The position numbers were made by a program, and so were the translations under genes. From Strongylocentrotus purpuratus (lineage: Eukaryota; Echinodermata; Echinoidea; Camarodonta; Strongylocentrotidae): a DNA stretch of 64,000 nucleotides. The stretch covers positions 10,850,429-10,914,428 of the forward strand of contig NW_022145613.1 in assembly GCF_000002235.5 (NCBI RefSeq). Reading direction: 5' to 3'. Every line of letters begins with the position of its first letter. Position 1 is the first letter of the stretch. Shown here piece by piece: positions 11,301 to 24,280 of this stretch. The notes under the pieces were generated by a model. That model had not been told where the DNA came from. It made no database searches and saw only the letters and a program-made list of their open reading frames with translations.

Positions 11301-14300
11301 GTTCACATTTGTTGTTGATTTTTTAAATTTAAAAAAAAAGTTTTTTTATTTGATTTTATCACCTTCTTCGACTATTAACATAACATATACAATCACAAAC
11401 AATGTAATAAAATGCCTAATTTTGTGTGTTACATGTATATCTATGGGAAAGGAATGTCAATAGTTTGCGTATACGACCCTATGGTAAATCTGATTCCTTT
11501 TCATGTATTAAGCCTATAGGGTTAATCTCCCAAGTCTGCTACAGTATCAAATCATCTATGATGCTAGTCGCCTTCCCAGACGTTTACATTTTTTTCTAGT
11601 TATTCAGCCCATGCAGGTACAGGTATATGCAATCTTTACGTCACTCCCAAGGACATAGAATTGTTTACATGTCTGTAACCTCTTTCTTTCGCTATATCTA
11701 TCAACTCACATCTCTCCATTAACACCATAGACCCTTTAAGAACAGACCGCATCACTTGTGACAAATTCAAATCTCGTCTTATATTTCTCTTTATTTCTCT
11801 TGTAAAAAACATTTGCATGTTGGTACATTTGTCCTTCTTTGAATGATAGCTTGACTTGACACTCTTCAAACAATGGCTATTCTATTCTGAAGAAAGGATG
11901 CCACAAAATGAATTTTTAAGTTGGAATTAAAGAATTTAGTGGTGTACAAACAATATTGGGAAGGAGCTTCAAGGTTCAATAGGATAGGAGCAATCTTAAA
12001 ACTTTAATAAAACTCATTATGTTTCTGATTGTAGTGTCCATGATAATCACAAACTAATCAAACCCTCCCACCTTCCTTTACATCCCACCTCCAGTTGGCG
12101 GACTACATCCCCCAGCTGGCCCGTCAGGACCCTAACGCCTGGGGGGTGAGCATCTGCACCATCGATGGCCAGCGATGTTCCTTTGGTAACACGTCGGACC
12201 ACTTCTCCTTCCAGTCCAGCAGCAAGGCGCCTGCTTACGCCCTCGCCTCCACCCTCATGGGCTCCGACTTTGTCCACAGGCACATCGGTTTTGAACCGAG
12301 CGGCCAGTCTTTCAACGCCTTGTTCCTGAACAACAACAGTAAGTTGCTCCACAAACTTGTCCCTCTTTGTTCCAAAGTGGCCAGTCTTATAACATCTTTT
12401 TAACAGCACCAGAAAGTTCTATCATTGTCAGAAAAGTATTACCGTTTAAGTAATTATGATTATCCATTGCTCAAAGACATCCCCTAGATGATATTATTGT
12501 TATGGTCAAAATTTAATGAAAGGACTTCAAAACGATGTATGTTTCATTTCTTTCTCTGTTTTTCAGATACACCACATAACCCAATGTTGAACTCTGGAGC
12601 CATAGTGACTGCCGCCCTAATCAAGGTATTATAGTCATGATCAAGTTTATACCATTTCTTTTGTTGATATGTATTTGAGTAGAATAAAATCCCCTAAATG
12701 TTGGTTTTGGAATGCCTGCATTTCTTCCCTGACTTGACTTCATCATGTTCCCACTAAAATTGCGTTAATTTGACTCAAACTGAAATATAGCAAGCAATAG
12801 AGTACATTGTCCTTGATGTGGATATGTTAAAACCCCTCTGAAGTGTTGGGAGCCCCAAATTTCAATAAATTTTGATGGGAAAATTTTACTTAAATCGTAT
12901 CATAATGTGAAAGAGGCTGTCATTTAAAGAACACTATTCTGCAAAGATTTCCCCTAAAAAAATATGTTTGGAGACAAGACAAATATTGATGAAAGAATAC
13001 ATAATCTGGGTTTTCTGTTGTACGCAGAAAACCTAAATTTTTGTATTCTTTCATCAATATTCGACTTAAAACATATTTGTTTTGAAAATACTTGCAGAAG
13101 TGTGTCTTAAATGACATCCTCTTTCACATTATGATACAATTTAAGTGAAATTTTGCCATCAAATTTTGGGGGCTCCCAACACTTTAGAGGGGCTTTAACA
13201 CTTTTTTTAATTTTTTTCCTTCCTTTTCTATATTCCCATGTGTTTGTAGCCTGAACTGACTGCAGCTGATAGATTTGATTTCATCATGTCTAAGTTCAGA
13301 GAGGCAGCAGGGGGAGAGTATATAGGATTCAGCAATGCCACGTAAGTTTGACAAAGCCCTCTCTCATTCTCGTCCCTTATCTTTGGACCCACCTCCCCCC
13401 CCCCCCCTCACCCCCTTCCTCCATGTGGGATTTGAGCTTAACAGCCTTGAATGACTTCAGAGTTTCTATCAAAATGCATCCCTTTTTTCTAAACTATGCC
13501 CTTTGTGTATTGATAACAGTATTAAACATTTCCTGATAGGTTGTACAATATGTACTTTATTTTAAGATATTAACCCAATTAAACCCATCAACTAAATGAA
13601 TTATTTCTTTCTCATGTGCTTTAGGCAATTGGTTAATTGTTTATTTTGTTATTTATTCATTAATCATCAATTTATTTACTTGTTGCTGCATGCTTCATCA
13701 TAATACATGGTATGATCAACATGAGAGCAAACAATCAGTTAGTTTTAGGAATCGAGAATGATAATGACATGAAGAAATGTAGAGTGTCTTGAGCATCAGT
13801 AGATATGTCACTGGACTGGATCACAAGGTTATGGTTTGAGTCCCACCGCGGCACTAATGTACTTCGTCAAGTCACTGATCTACATTTGCCACACTCCACC
13901 CAGGTGATGTAAATGGGTACCTGGCATGAATTAATTTCTTGAAATGCCAGAGCGCCGTGATGGCAGCCATGCTAAAGCCAGTGTAATAATCGGGAGTGCC
14001 AGGAGTGTCATGTCTGACAGATATGAGCGCTATACAAGAACCCAATATTATCATTAAATATTAAATATTTTATCTTCAGATTCCTATCAGAGAAGAAGAC
14101 AGGTTTCAGGAACTTTGCAATTACCTATCTGCTCCAGGACTACAACTGCTTCCCACCTGGAGCTGACCCTGTGGACACCCTTGAACTCTACTTCCAGGTC
14201 AGTCAGTCACCTCCAGATGACCCCTGGGTGACCCGTAGGTGGAGGGGTACCCTGTTCTGAGTGGGTGCATATTTAGATACAAATGATATTGTGAGACAGT

Positions 14301-17300
14301 TTAGCTGGAAGTATGACGCATGCTTCTGCGACAATATCCCACGCCACAACATGTAACTGATATAAAAGATAGACTATTTAGTTACCCTCCATTTAAGTTT
14401 GTAATAGCAAAAATTATGGCATTGTGGAGGGTTTATTAGGTTGTTAACAAGTTTTGTAATGGCTACATGTGTATTTATTGCAAGAGCTCATATTTAGTAG
14501 GTGAAAGGAAACTTGATCTTGAATAAGAAAAAGAATAGAAAAGTTTTACTCCTAAAGAAGTGGACTGAATATCAGTGATAGCAAAGGGGGAAAAAATAAT
14601 GATTCTAATAACGCCTTCCTGAAATTCCGTCCATGGGTTTATGGACCCCAACACTTTCAATCTCTCCCATCATTTCCGTCCTCATCAGATCTGTTCGTTG
14701 GAGGTGAATTGTGAGTCAGCTTCTGTCATGGCAGCCACCCTGGCCAACGGTGGCATCTGTCCTCTGACCGGCAAGAAGGTCTTTGAGTCGGTGGCGGTCA
14801 GAGACACCCTGAGTCTCATGCTCTCCTGCGGGATGTACGACTTCTCAGGACAGTTTGCTTTCAAGGTAAGTGTGTTGGCCTGCCTGAAACAAAATGACCT
14901 GCTACTGATAGCCATCGTTTGAGTTAATATGCTGTTACCCTTTTGGTTCTGCACATGATATTTTATTGTTTAAATCTCCAATATAGAGATGTTTTTCCCT
15001 AATGGATATGATCATTAAATCTCCATTGTCATTTCACAAGCATTGGACACTTTATAGGGAAATGAAATAAATGTAATAAATGATAGAGATGCCTTCCCCC
15101 TAAAAATATTGATATTTAGACAATTTGGGGATTTATTTCACTTACTTGCTTCTGTCCCAAAGGCTAGTTTAAGGGAAGTTTAAGTTTAAGGGAGTTTAAG
15201 GGAAGTTTTTTTTACTATACTGGTAGGCCTACTGTCTGGTAGATGATATCAAGATAAGATTTTAGGGTGTTTTTTCTGGGATTGAAAGCAATTTGCAGAC
15301 ACTGTTTACAGTTATAGAGCTTCAAACAACAGGCCTGATCAAAACGCGATTTAAATCGGTTTCCTGATTTTTTTTGATTTTTTCCAGATTTTCCCCTTAT
15401 TTTCTCTATTCTTCCCTATTTTTCCCTATTACTTCCCAATTTTTATTACTCAAAAGGGGGGAATGTTGTTAGATGCCATTTTCCCCCCGAATCCTCTTTC
15501 TTTTCTTTTTTTACTCAAGGGGGCGTGGTTGAGGGGAAACCCCCCCCCCTTTTTTTTTTTAGTGCTCACTATCACCCCTGAACAAATTCTGTATTGATTC
15601 CACTGCTCTGTACATTAGAAGGCTTTGAGCCAGTGACTATCAACTATTGACATCAAAGAGAAGACTGGATGATTATTTTCTTCTCTCTTTTCTGCAATCC
15701 AGGTGGGCATGCCAGCTAAATCGGGTGTGTCAGGCTGTGTCATGCTGGTGGTGCCAAACATCATGGGTATCATGATGTGGTCTCCACTCCTTGACAACTT
15801 TGGCAACAGCTGCAGAGGCATCCAGTTCTGTCAGGTAAGGGAACATTAAAGGGGAATTCCACTCTGATATTGAATTGTTTATAATTAATATAGCAACAGA
15901 AAGAATTTGTGAAATTTTGAGAAAAACAAAGTTCAGAAAACTTATTTTAGTCAATCACAACTATGTGATTTGCCTCTCAAGCATCTCTCCATTTATTTTG
16001 TACTGCAGTTTCCATGAATTTCCATTATCTTGGTTATTGATGATGAAGGAATAGATATTTATGTTTAGTGATTATTAGACTAGGTGTCTAAGGCATCATA
16101 TTCACAAGATACCCTACATCGCCTAAAAGAGAGATGCCATTAGTGATGCCACAGCAAAAATCAAATCACATACATATGCGTAGTACACTTCAAATTTCTT
16201 TATCCAATGATACACATTTGAATTCATTTAGGGAGCTTTGTTGGACGCATCTACTGTTTTTGCACCCCAACTTGCCATTCCCATGTAAAATAGTGTTATT
16301 TCTTCCATAGGGGTGTTGTTGTTGGGGGGGGGGGGGATTCAACTTCAGATGAAACTCTACCTCTATTTTTCACCGATGCAGGATCTGGTAACACACTTCA
16401 ACTTCCACAACTATGACAACCTGAGGCATCATTCAGCTAAGAAGATTGACCCGGTTACTCAGAGGACACATAGCCAGGTGAGAAACATAAAGCCAACTGG
16501 GTTATATACCTCTGTTACACTGTCATACCAACTCCACGCTGACTCTAAGCCAACTAATCTCAGGCAGTTCTGTGTTATCTCACTTTTGTTCGGTCTGCTG
16601 TAGGTGTCGTGTCTGTTTCATTGGTTGCACTGGAATATCAGACTAGATCCCTACAAAATGTCAGCACCGTTTGAGAAGAAGTTTAATTGAAACCACTGTT
16701 CTTATCAAAGGGTGATCCAACATTTACTCCAGGGCCATGTTTCATCAAACCTGTTAACAATAACAAGTTGCGATAATTGTTATAAACTACTGAAATTGTG
16801 GCATTTGATCGGCTGAGAGCAAATTTGTCATAGAAATTTAGCATTTGTTATTGATCACAAGTTTCATGAAGCAGGGCTCTGGTCTTAGTGATATCAAAGA
16901 TATAAGACAGGGCTCGGGTTACCTCTGGGGTTTTTAACCTTAGGTTTAGGGATTAGTGTCAGGATCTGAGTTAGGGCTAGGAACAGTGTAGGATCCTGGT
17001 TTGAATTTTGGGAAGTGGTAAGTGTGAAAAATCGTCACCAAAGCATGTGCTGTACAATCTGTATTACAGCAGTATCATCTTTGAATAGAAATTGAACAGC
17101 ATTATCTTGAATTGACTGTATTCAGTTTACAAAAATGATAAAGAGGGAAGACTTGCCTAACAGCAGCTTAACCCTCTCAATGCTGAAAGATCAGTCAATC
17201 AATGAAAGTGCATGTTGAAGTTAGTCCATGTTTTCTGAATTCCTACTACTACCACTCTCTGCTGGAGGTTTTGCTTTTTCAGGTATTCCTGCATATCAGG

Positions 17301-19425
17301 CCATGCATCCCTCCATCTATTCGCCCCAATCTTTGTTTCCTCTATACATTTTACAAGACTTTTGTTACAAGTTGTATGTATAATTCTTTTCAATACGCAC
17401 CAAAGCAAGCCATAAGTCCCCACAGTTTGACATCTCTAATGTTCTCTGATTATCCATTCACCTACACCTACACTACTAATGTTCATCCTTTATGATGCAC
17501 CCTGAAGGCCACGCGGACCATGAAGTTATTATTTGGTGCTTACAACGGAGATGCTAGTGCTCTCAGGCAGTACTTCTTACAGGGCATGGACATGGCTGAG
17601 AGTGATTACGATAGTAGGACAGCCCTTCATCTAGCTGCTGCAGAGGGTATGTGTTATATAACATCCTCCGTTTGATTTCTGGGCTCCGTCTTACAAAGAC
17701 TTACGATTGATCAAACGCAAGTCCACCTATCAATCGCAATTTTGCAGTCTCCTATCTCTGATGTACATAGTTGCGATTGATATCAACGCTTTGTAGGACG
17801 GGGCCATGATGTGCAATTAGATATGAGACAGAGGGATATTTTATGTTAACATTTAAAAACCTGTTACCCTTTATAAATAGTTGCTGAAAATTGTTTTGTA
17901 GTTGTGATATTGTTCTTGGAAAGGAACATACATGTACATGTACATGTAAGTCAATTTCCATCTTGACCATTTTGAGAGTGTAATTATTTTAATTTTTCCA
18001 CTTGAGGATTCATGATCATATTCAAGTTCATATTATCTCAGAAAACATCCTCATAGATCAATTTTTGCATGAAGGTTTAAACTACAGTGTTTTAAATTAA
18101 ATTGCCAACAGCTTGGTGGGCATAAGTAAAAAAAAAAATGGCATGAACCATAATAGACAGTGCCATATACCTTCAAAATCTGGAGTATCTGAGTTTGTGA
18201 TAGATTTTCACGTAAGGAGAGGGCTGTACTCATTTAATCACTCGGTCTAAATTATATTCATGTTTTTATGATATTTTTAGATTATATCTATTCACCTTCT
18301 TTTTTCGAATAAATCTATGTGATTTGTTTATCTTACAGGTCATACAGAATGTGTAGAGTTCTTACTTGAGAAATGCAATGTAAGCCCTGATGTACTAGAC
18401 AGGTGAGTTTGGCTTGTTCCTTCTCTTTTAATATTTAATCTGCTCTTGTCTTTCTTGTTCTTTTTTTTTTTGACTGCTCTCTTTGGTTTATTGCTGTTTG
18501 GTCTACACCTAGCCTGTCTTCCATCCACATGGTCTCATAATCACTTCGTTTACTTATGATTAGGTCAAAATAGTCATTTAGTCCAATCTCCAATTTGTCT
18601 ATCCATAAAGTCTAGTAATCATTTGATGATTATTATTGTCTGGTTGTAGACCATGGGAGAATAGACTAATGGGTTGTAGAATAGACTGTAATCCACCCTT
18701 TCTACTACATCGACATGAACGTGTTGTTTAACCCTTTCCTTACTGTACAAATTACTCTGTTCGATATTCTGTGCCTGGCAGCCTCTTTTGTCAACAGATC
18801 ACAACAGAAAACTGTTTCTGTTGTGATTTTGAAACTAGTCATTTTTCACGATATACTCGTGAATAAAATTCAGTTAGCCTTCATTTGTGATTCATTCATT
18901 TTGCAGCGTGAAATGGTTGTCAATCTTAGCTACTTGCAAAATTTGCAAAGATTTCATGCATATGAAGTTCCTGTTTTTACAGTATGTAGCTCTGATATTT
19001 GACTTAGATATTGCCACATCAAATAGCTTGTATTTTAGCTTAAATTAACATGCTAAAATTAATACTCCAATGTGATAGAAATATGGGTTAAACCATTTTA
19101 CTGAGCCAAGCAAGCTAAATCCAAAGGAAAATATTGACTTAAGACAAGCATTGAATATTCTGGCCCTGGTCTCCAAACCTGTCTACCTTCAAAACATATT
19201 GTTTGCTGCCCTCTTGCAGTCACATTGAAGCAGTGTTTGATAACTGTATGACTCATAATGTACACAAGTGTTTTTATCTGATATGAGGGGTATGTAGTGC
19301 CTTGTCAATGTGTCTAAAATCTTCTTGATAGAAGTCATGTCTGTGCAGCCAGGCAACCTAATGTCTTGATTGAGACAGTATCACTGATAGTGTTGACCAG
19401 TGAGTGATTGCGTATGCCTAGATGC

Positions 19426-19474
<49 letters not shown>

Positions 19475-22400
19475 GGGGTGGAGAGGGAGAGGAGGGGAGA
19501 GAGAGAGAGAGAGAGAGAGATAGAGAGGGGTGTGAGAGAGGGGGAGGAGAGAGAGAGAGAGAGGGGGGGAGAGAGAGAGAGAGAGAGATGGTATATTGCT
19601 GTTATGCAAATTTGATTTGTAATCAAGGTCTTTAGTTAATTACACACATTGGCCCAGGTCATTAGAAAACAGAAATTGAGAATTGCAAGGGTCCATCATA
19701 GCTACCAGTTTGTCATGTATCTGTAAACGAATCTGTGTGAAATATATTTATGTGAAGTTGTGAACTATGAAATTAAATCCAGTGATATCTTTCAATATTT
19801 ATGGAAACTCCAGAGTAAAAAAAAATTCTTTCAGGTTTTGATTACTTTCATTTTTTTTTTTTTTTTTTTATAAATAAAGAATATTTTCATGCAACAAAAG
19901 TTCAAGTTAATGCTTTTACATAGTTTTAATGTTTACTATTTGATCAATCCACCTATTGCATCCATTTATCTGTCTACACTAAATTTATTAATTAAGTAAT
20001 CTATCCATCAATTAATTGAATCGGTCATAATTCCTATTTAGTTCTCTGTCCCACAAAAATATTGTCTATTTGTACACGGTTAATTGTAAATTTTCTAATC
20101 AATCCAGCTGTCGACCAATCTGTCCACCCACCAATTTATTTTTCCATCCATCAGAAGTCACACTGACTACTTTTCCTCTACAATGAGTTTTCAAGCTACA
20201 ATGACTTTGTCAAACTAATCCATATTTAAGTGTTTTATTGGTCATCTTTCAACCAATTCACCTTTCTACAAAATTATCCATTAATCAATCTATTCATTGA
20301 CCAGTCCATCCATACCATCCATCAGTCAATTGATCATTAAAATGAGTTAGAAATTACACTGTCTTTAAACCAACTATTAGTTTGATTATCATCCCTCTCA
20401 GTTCACCTATCCTCCCATATATCTATATATCCATCCATCCATTAATCTATCCATCCATCATTCTATCTATCCATCAATCAAATCAATCAGAAGTCATCCA
20501 GTCCCCACAATGAGTTTATCAACTAACCAATGTTGTCTGTGTGGTTTACACCCGTCTTACCAGTCAGCAGTAGGCTAGCAGATTAAACCCTTTATCTGCT
20601 GGAGTTCATATCCTCGCATCCATCTATCTATCTATCTATCTATCTATCCATCTATCAATCCATCAATCTATCTATCAATCAATTAAATCACTCAGAAGTC
20701 GTTCAGTCCCCACGATAAGTTTATTAAACTAACCAATGTTGTCTATGTGGTTTACACCCGTCTCACCAGTCAGCAGTAGGCTAGCAGATTAAACCCTTTA
20801 TCTGCAAGAGTTCATATTTGAGCTAGGTGGTCATAAAGTGATTAGGACTAATTAACCTGTTGTCTTTAGATAAAACAACACACTTAGCTTACCAGTGAGT
20901 CAGTGTAATCATTATTGATATCAGAACCAGAATGGCTTCCTTTATTCTCATTTTCTGCTCTTATTGTCCGTTCTTATCAGTTGCCTAGACTTACAATGAG
21001 TTTTTTTTTTGGAGTATTCTGGTATGTTGGTCAAGTCTCTTGACTCTCTCAGTCTTCCATGAAGTCACAGATTCAATCCTTGCTCGGTGCCCGTATCTCC
21101 GGACAAATTGTTTTCCCACATTTGTTTCTCTCGACCTAGGTCTATTCATGGATACCAGGCACTGCTAGTGTAATAATAAGTGCAGGGTCCTCTAGAAGAA
21201 CAGTATCATTGATTAAGCTACCCTGGGTAAAATAAGGCCATGTTGTTATTGTTCCGTTAGTCTCAACCCCAAGAACTACATTAATGCTACCAATTATGTA
21301 TTGAAATAATGGCATTTTCCTTTGCCATTGCTGTCATCAGGGCCCCAGGTCTTAACTACAATATATTAATATCCCCTTACGTGTTGTGGGATGCAAATTC
21401 TGCCCTAGGAACAAATTTTGAACTTTGTGTTAATAAAGAATGACTTCATTTTTGTCATGAAACAGAAACATATATCTTTATGTCAAAATTCATTATCATG
21501 GAACGTATTTATTACCCAGTTTAACAACAAAACATAATATTATGGGTCAGAATTGTACTTTACAAAATTTTCGTAGCACATAATAATCTGATACTTGAAT
21601 AAAACCAAGTGGGCCAAACTAAAAGGACTTAACAAGATTTTGATCAATGACTCCCTCTTGAGTCTGAGATGGGACAGTTTGTGAATTACCTGTTATTATT
21701 CATTGGTTGGTTTATGAGGTGCCTGTCTGATGTTATCAGGTTATCTAATAAACCACTTGTTGGTTAATAGCTTGTGGTTGTACTGGTTGACAGACAGGTA
21801 GGTGACGTTAAACCACTGCCAATGCACATTTTGTGTGGGTGTGTGTTTGTGAGAGAGAAAGAGAGAAAGATAGAGAGAGAGAGACAGTGTAAAAAGAAAG
21901 GAAAGACAGAAGTGAGGTAAAGAATAAAATAAAACTAACTAACAGTTGTAAAAGAAAGATTATTATTAAAATATAAATGAAATAAATCTTATATTGCATA
22001 TAAAAAGAAAAATAATGCAAATCATTGGGAGAGAAATAGAAGAAGGTAGTTCAATATAGGAAAATAAAAGGAAGAGTTTAAGAAAAGAGCTTGACAGGAA
22101 AAAAAAAATTAAGACCAGTTGGGGAAAGGACTAGAGGGTAAAAAATTAAATCTATGGTAATTAATTCCAGTTGTCCTTTGTGATTATGGGTTTATCATCA
22201 TGAATTATCCATTCACAAGTGTTTTATGATTAAATGATATTAAATTATCACAATCATTTATAATCAGTATGTGTGGTATGTTCAGTATGGATGTGTAGAA
22301 AATGTGGTGGTGGGCCAGCAGTGCAAAGCACCCCCTCCCATTCTCATGGAAATTGAGATTCCACCCATCTTGTATTAGTCAGCATTTAAAAGATCTTGGT

Positions 22401-24231
22401 CTTCTCCAACCTTCTTTGATAACATGTACTTGAGTCAACTCCATAAGTGGCATGATTGCACCTCATCAAGAACCAATTAAAAGCTCTTTTAGATGTCAGG
22501 ATTGCGTAGCCAGTATGGCTAGAATAGCCCAGTTAGGGCATGACTCAGTCCAGGGCTATGTCATGAGGAAACACCTCTTGCTGTTCCTTCTAACACTAGT
22601 CCTGGTCCTAAAGTGGGCTCTCCCAAAGTTCAAAAGTTAAAGTGACATTGAGTGTTTTTCCAACACATATATGTACAGCTCTGCGATATCAGTACATATG
22701 TACATATTACAGGAGTTATGGAGTACTACATGGATGAACAATAATTAAAAATTGTATTTAAGATTTAAAAATGGATTTAAAAAATGCGTGAAAGATGCAA
22801 ATAAATGAATGAAAAGGTGAGTCAAGGGAAACGATAGAAGCGTAAAAAAGATCGATGAAAAAGGTACATCGAGGACCAATCGTTATGAAAATCTAAAAGA
22901 AAATCTAGGAAAATATGAAATGGTAGTAAAAGAAGAGAAGAAATGTGCATGAAAACTGAAAAATTAAAAGTGGGGATGGAGTAGAAACCTAAGGCAAAGC
23001 TTGGATGGAATCTTTAACACCAATCTCTCATCTCATCATTGCATTTAATGAAGACTAAGCTTTACATCATCTTGTGTTTGAGGTGGGGGGGGGGGGGGGG
23101 GGGCTTCTAGTTATTCACTGGTATGCATTCCTCAAAACAATCAACACCCATAACTTTGACTTTGAAGTGTCTCTTTTGGGAATCCCTTTTTCTTCCTCCA
23201 TTATTTTGTTTATTCTTTGCTCTCCAAACAAAGTTAAGATGTGCATGTAACTGACTTTTAATTGCATCAGACGTGATTACCAACTTATTGATGGGTTGCC
23301 AATTTAGCGATGTGTCAACAGACGAACTGTGAATCAGCTCTAGGAGAATTTGCATCTTGTTTGACCACAAGGGGGATAAAAATCTTGACGTCAATTCAAT
23401 TTGGGATGATTCTTCATATCAAATTTATTAATAGCCATTCAAGTATGTGGTTTATAGATAAAAATCTTGGATATCATGCAATTTGATTTTGATTGACTGT
23501 ATTGGCTGGATAATTTAAGGCTGGTTCTGTTAGATATCATTATTCAATACTTAGGAAGATAAGCCTAGGTACAAAGTTATTAGAAGCAATATTGGTAGAT
23601 GGCTAATAAGGAAAACAAAGGGGCAATATTGCTCCAAGAAGTGAACTACAGTATGTAGACAATTATGACAAGTTTTGTTTGGTGTATGTGTTCGCCGACC
23701 AGATATTAAGATAAATTAAAGGCAAAATTCACTCTTTTATTATATTATCATTATTAACTGATGAGTTTAACATCCAGTCATATTGAAGAGTACTTTTCAC
23801 AGACTTAATAGTTTCTGAAACTAATTAAAAGATGCGATCTGCAAGAATCAACTTTTAAAGTTTAATGAGACATTTAGACACCAAGTATTAAAGAAACCAA
23901 CCTTTGATATTTTACTTTTGATACATGCACAGACCCCCTGTGCCTTCCATTCATGAAAGGTTATACTGTTTGAAAAGAAAGAAAGAATGAAAGAAGAAGT
24001 TTACTTGTAAGATTTAATCCCTGACCTCACCCCCTCATCATCATCAAGTCATTAATCCAATCAAGATGTTGTTCTTGTCAATACAGTCCCATTCAGGGAT
24101 TCTAATCCCCATCTTGTCTCCACTTCAGGTTTTTTTTTAAATCTTCAATCATGGTCCATCCTCTCTCTCTCTCCCCTCCTCCTTCTTTCTCTCTCCCTCT
24201 ACCCTGTCTGTCTCTTTCTTTATCTCCCCTT

Positions 24232-24280
<49 letters not shown>

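Noticed and set aside
12047-12409. 120-codon - strand frame
   Set aside because: Shadow of the GC-rich GLS exon 4 on the opposite strand.
19400-19635. Open frames of Arg/Glu/Gly or Ser/Leu repeats over GA/CT tracts (also 24102-24357, 30435-30851, 31713-32012, 42307-42787, 54743-55192, 56835-57278, 63107-63493)
   Set aside because: They are translations of microsatellites; both strands and several frames are open because of the repeat, not because of selection.
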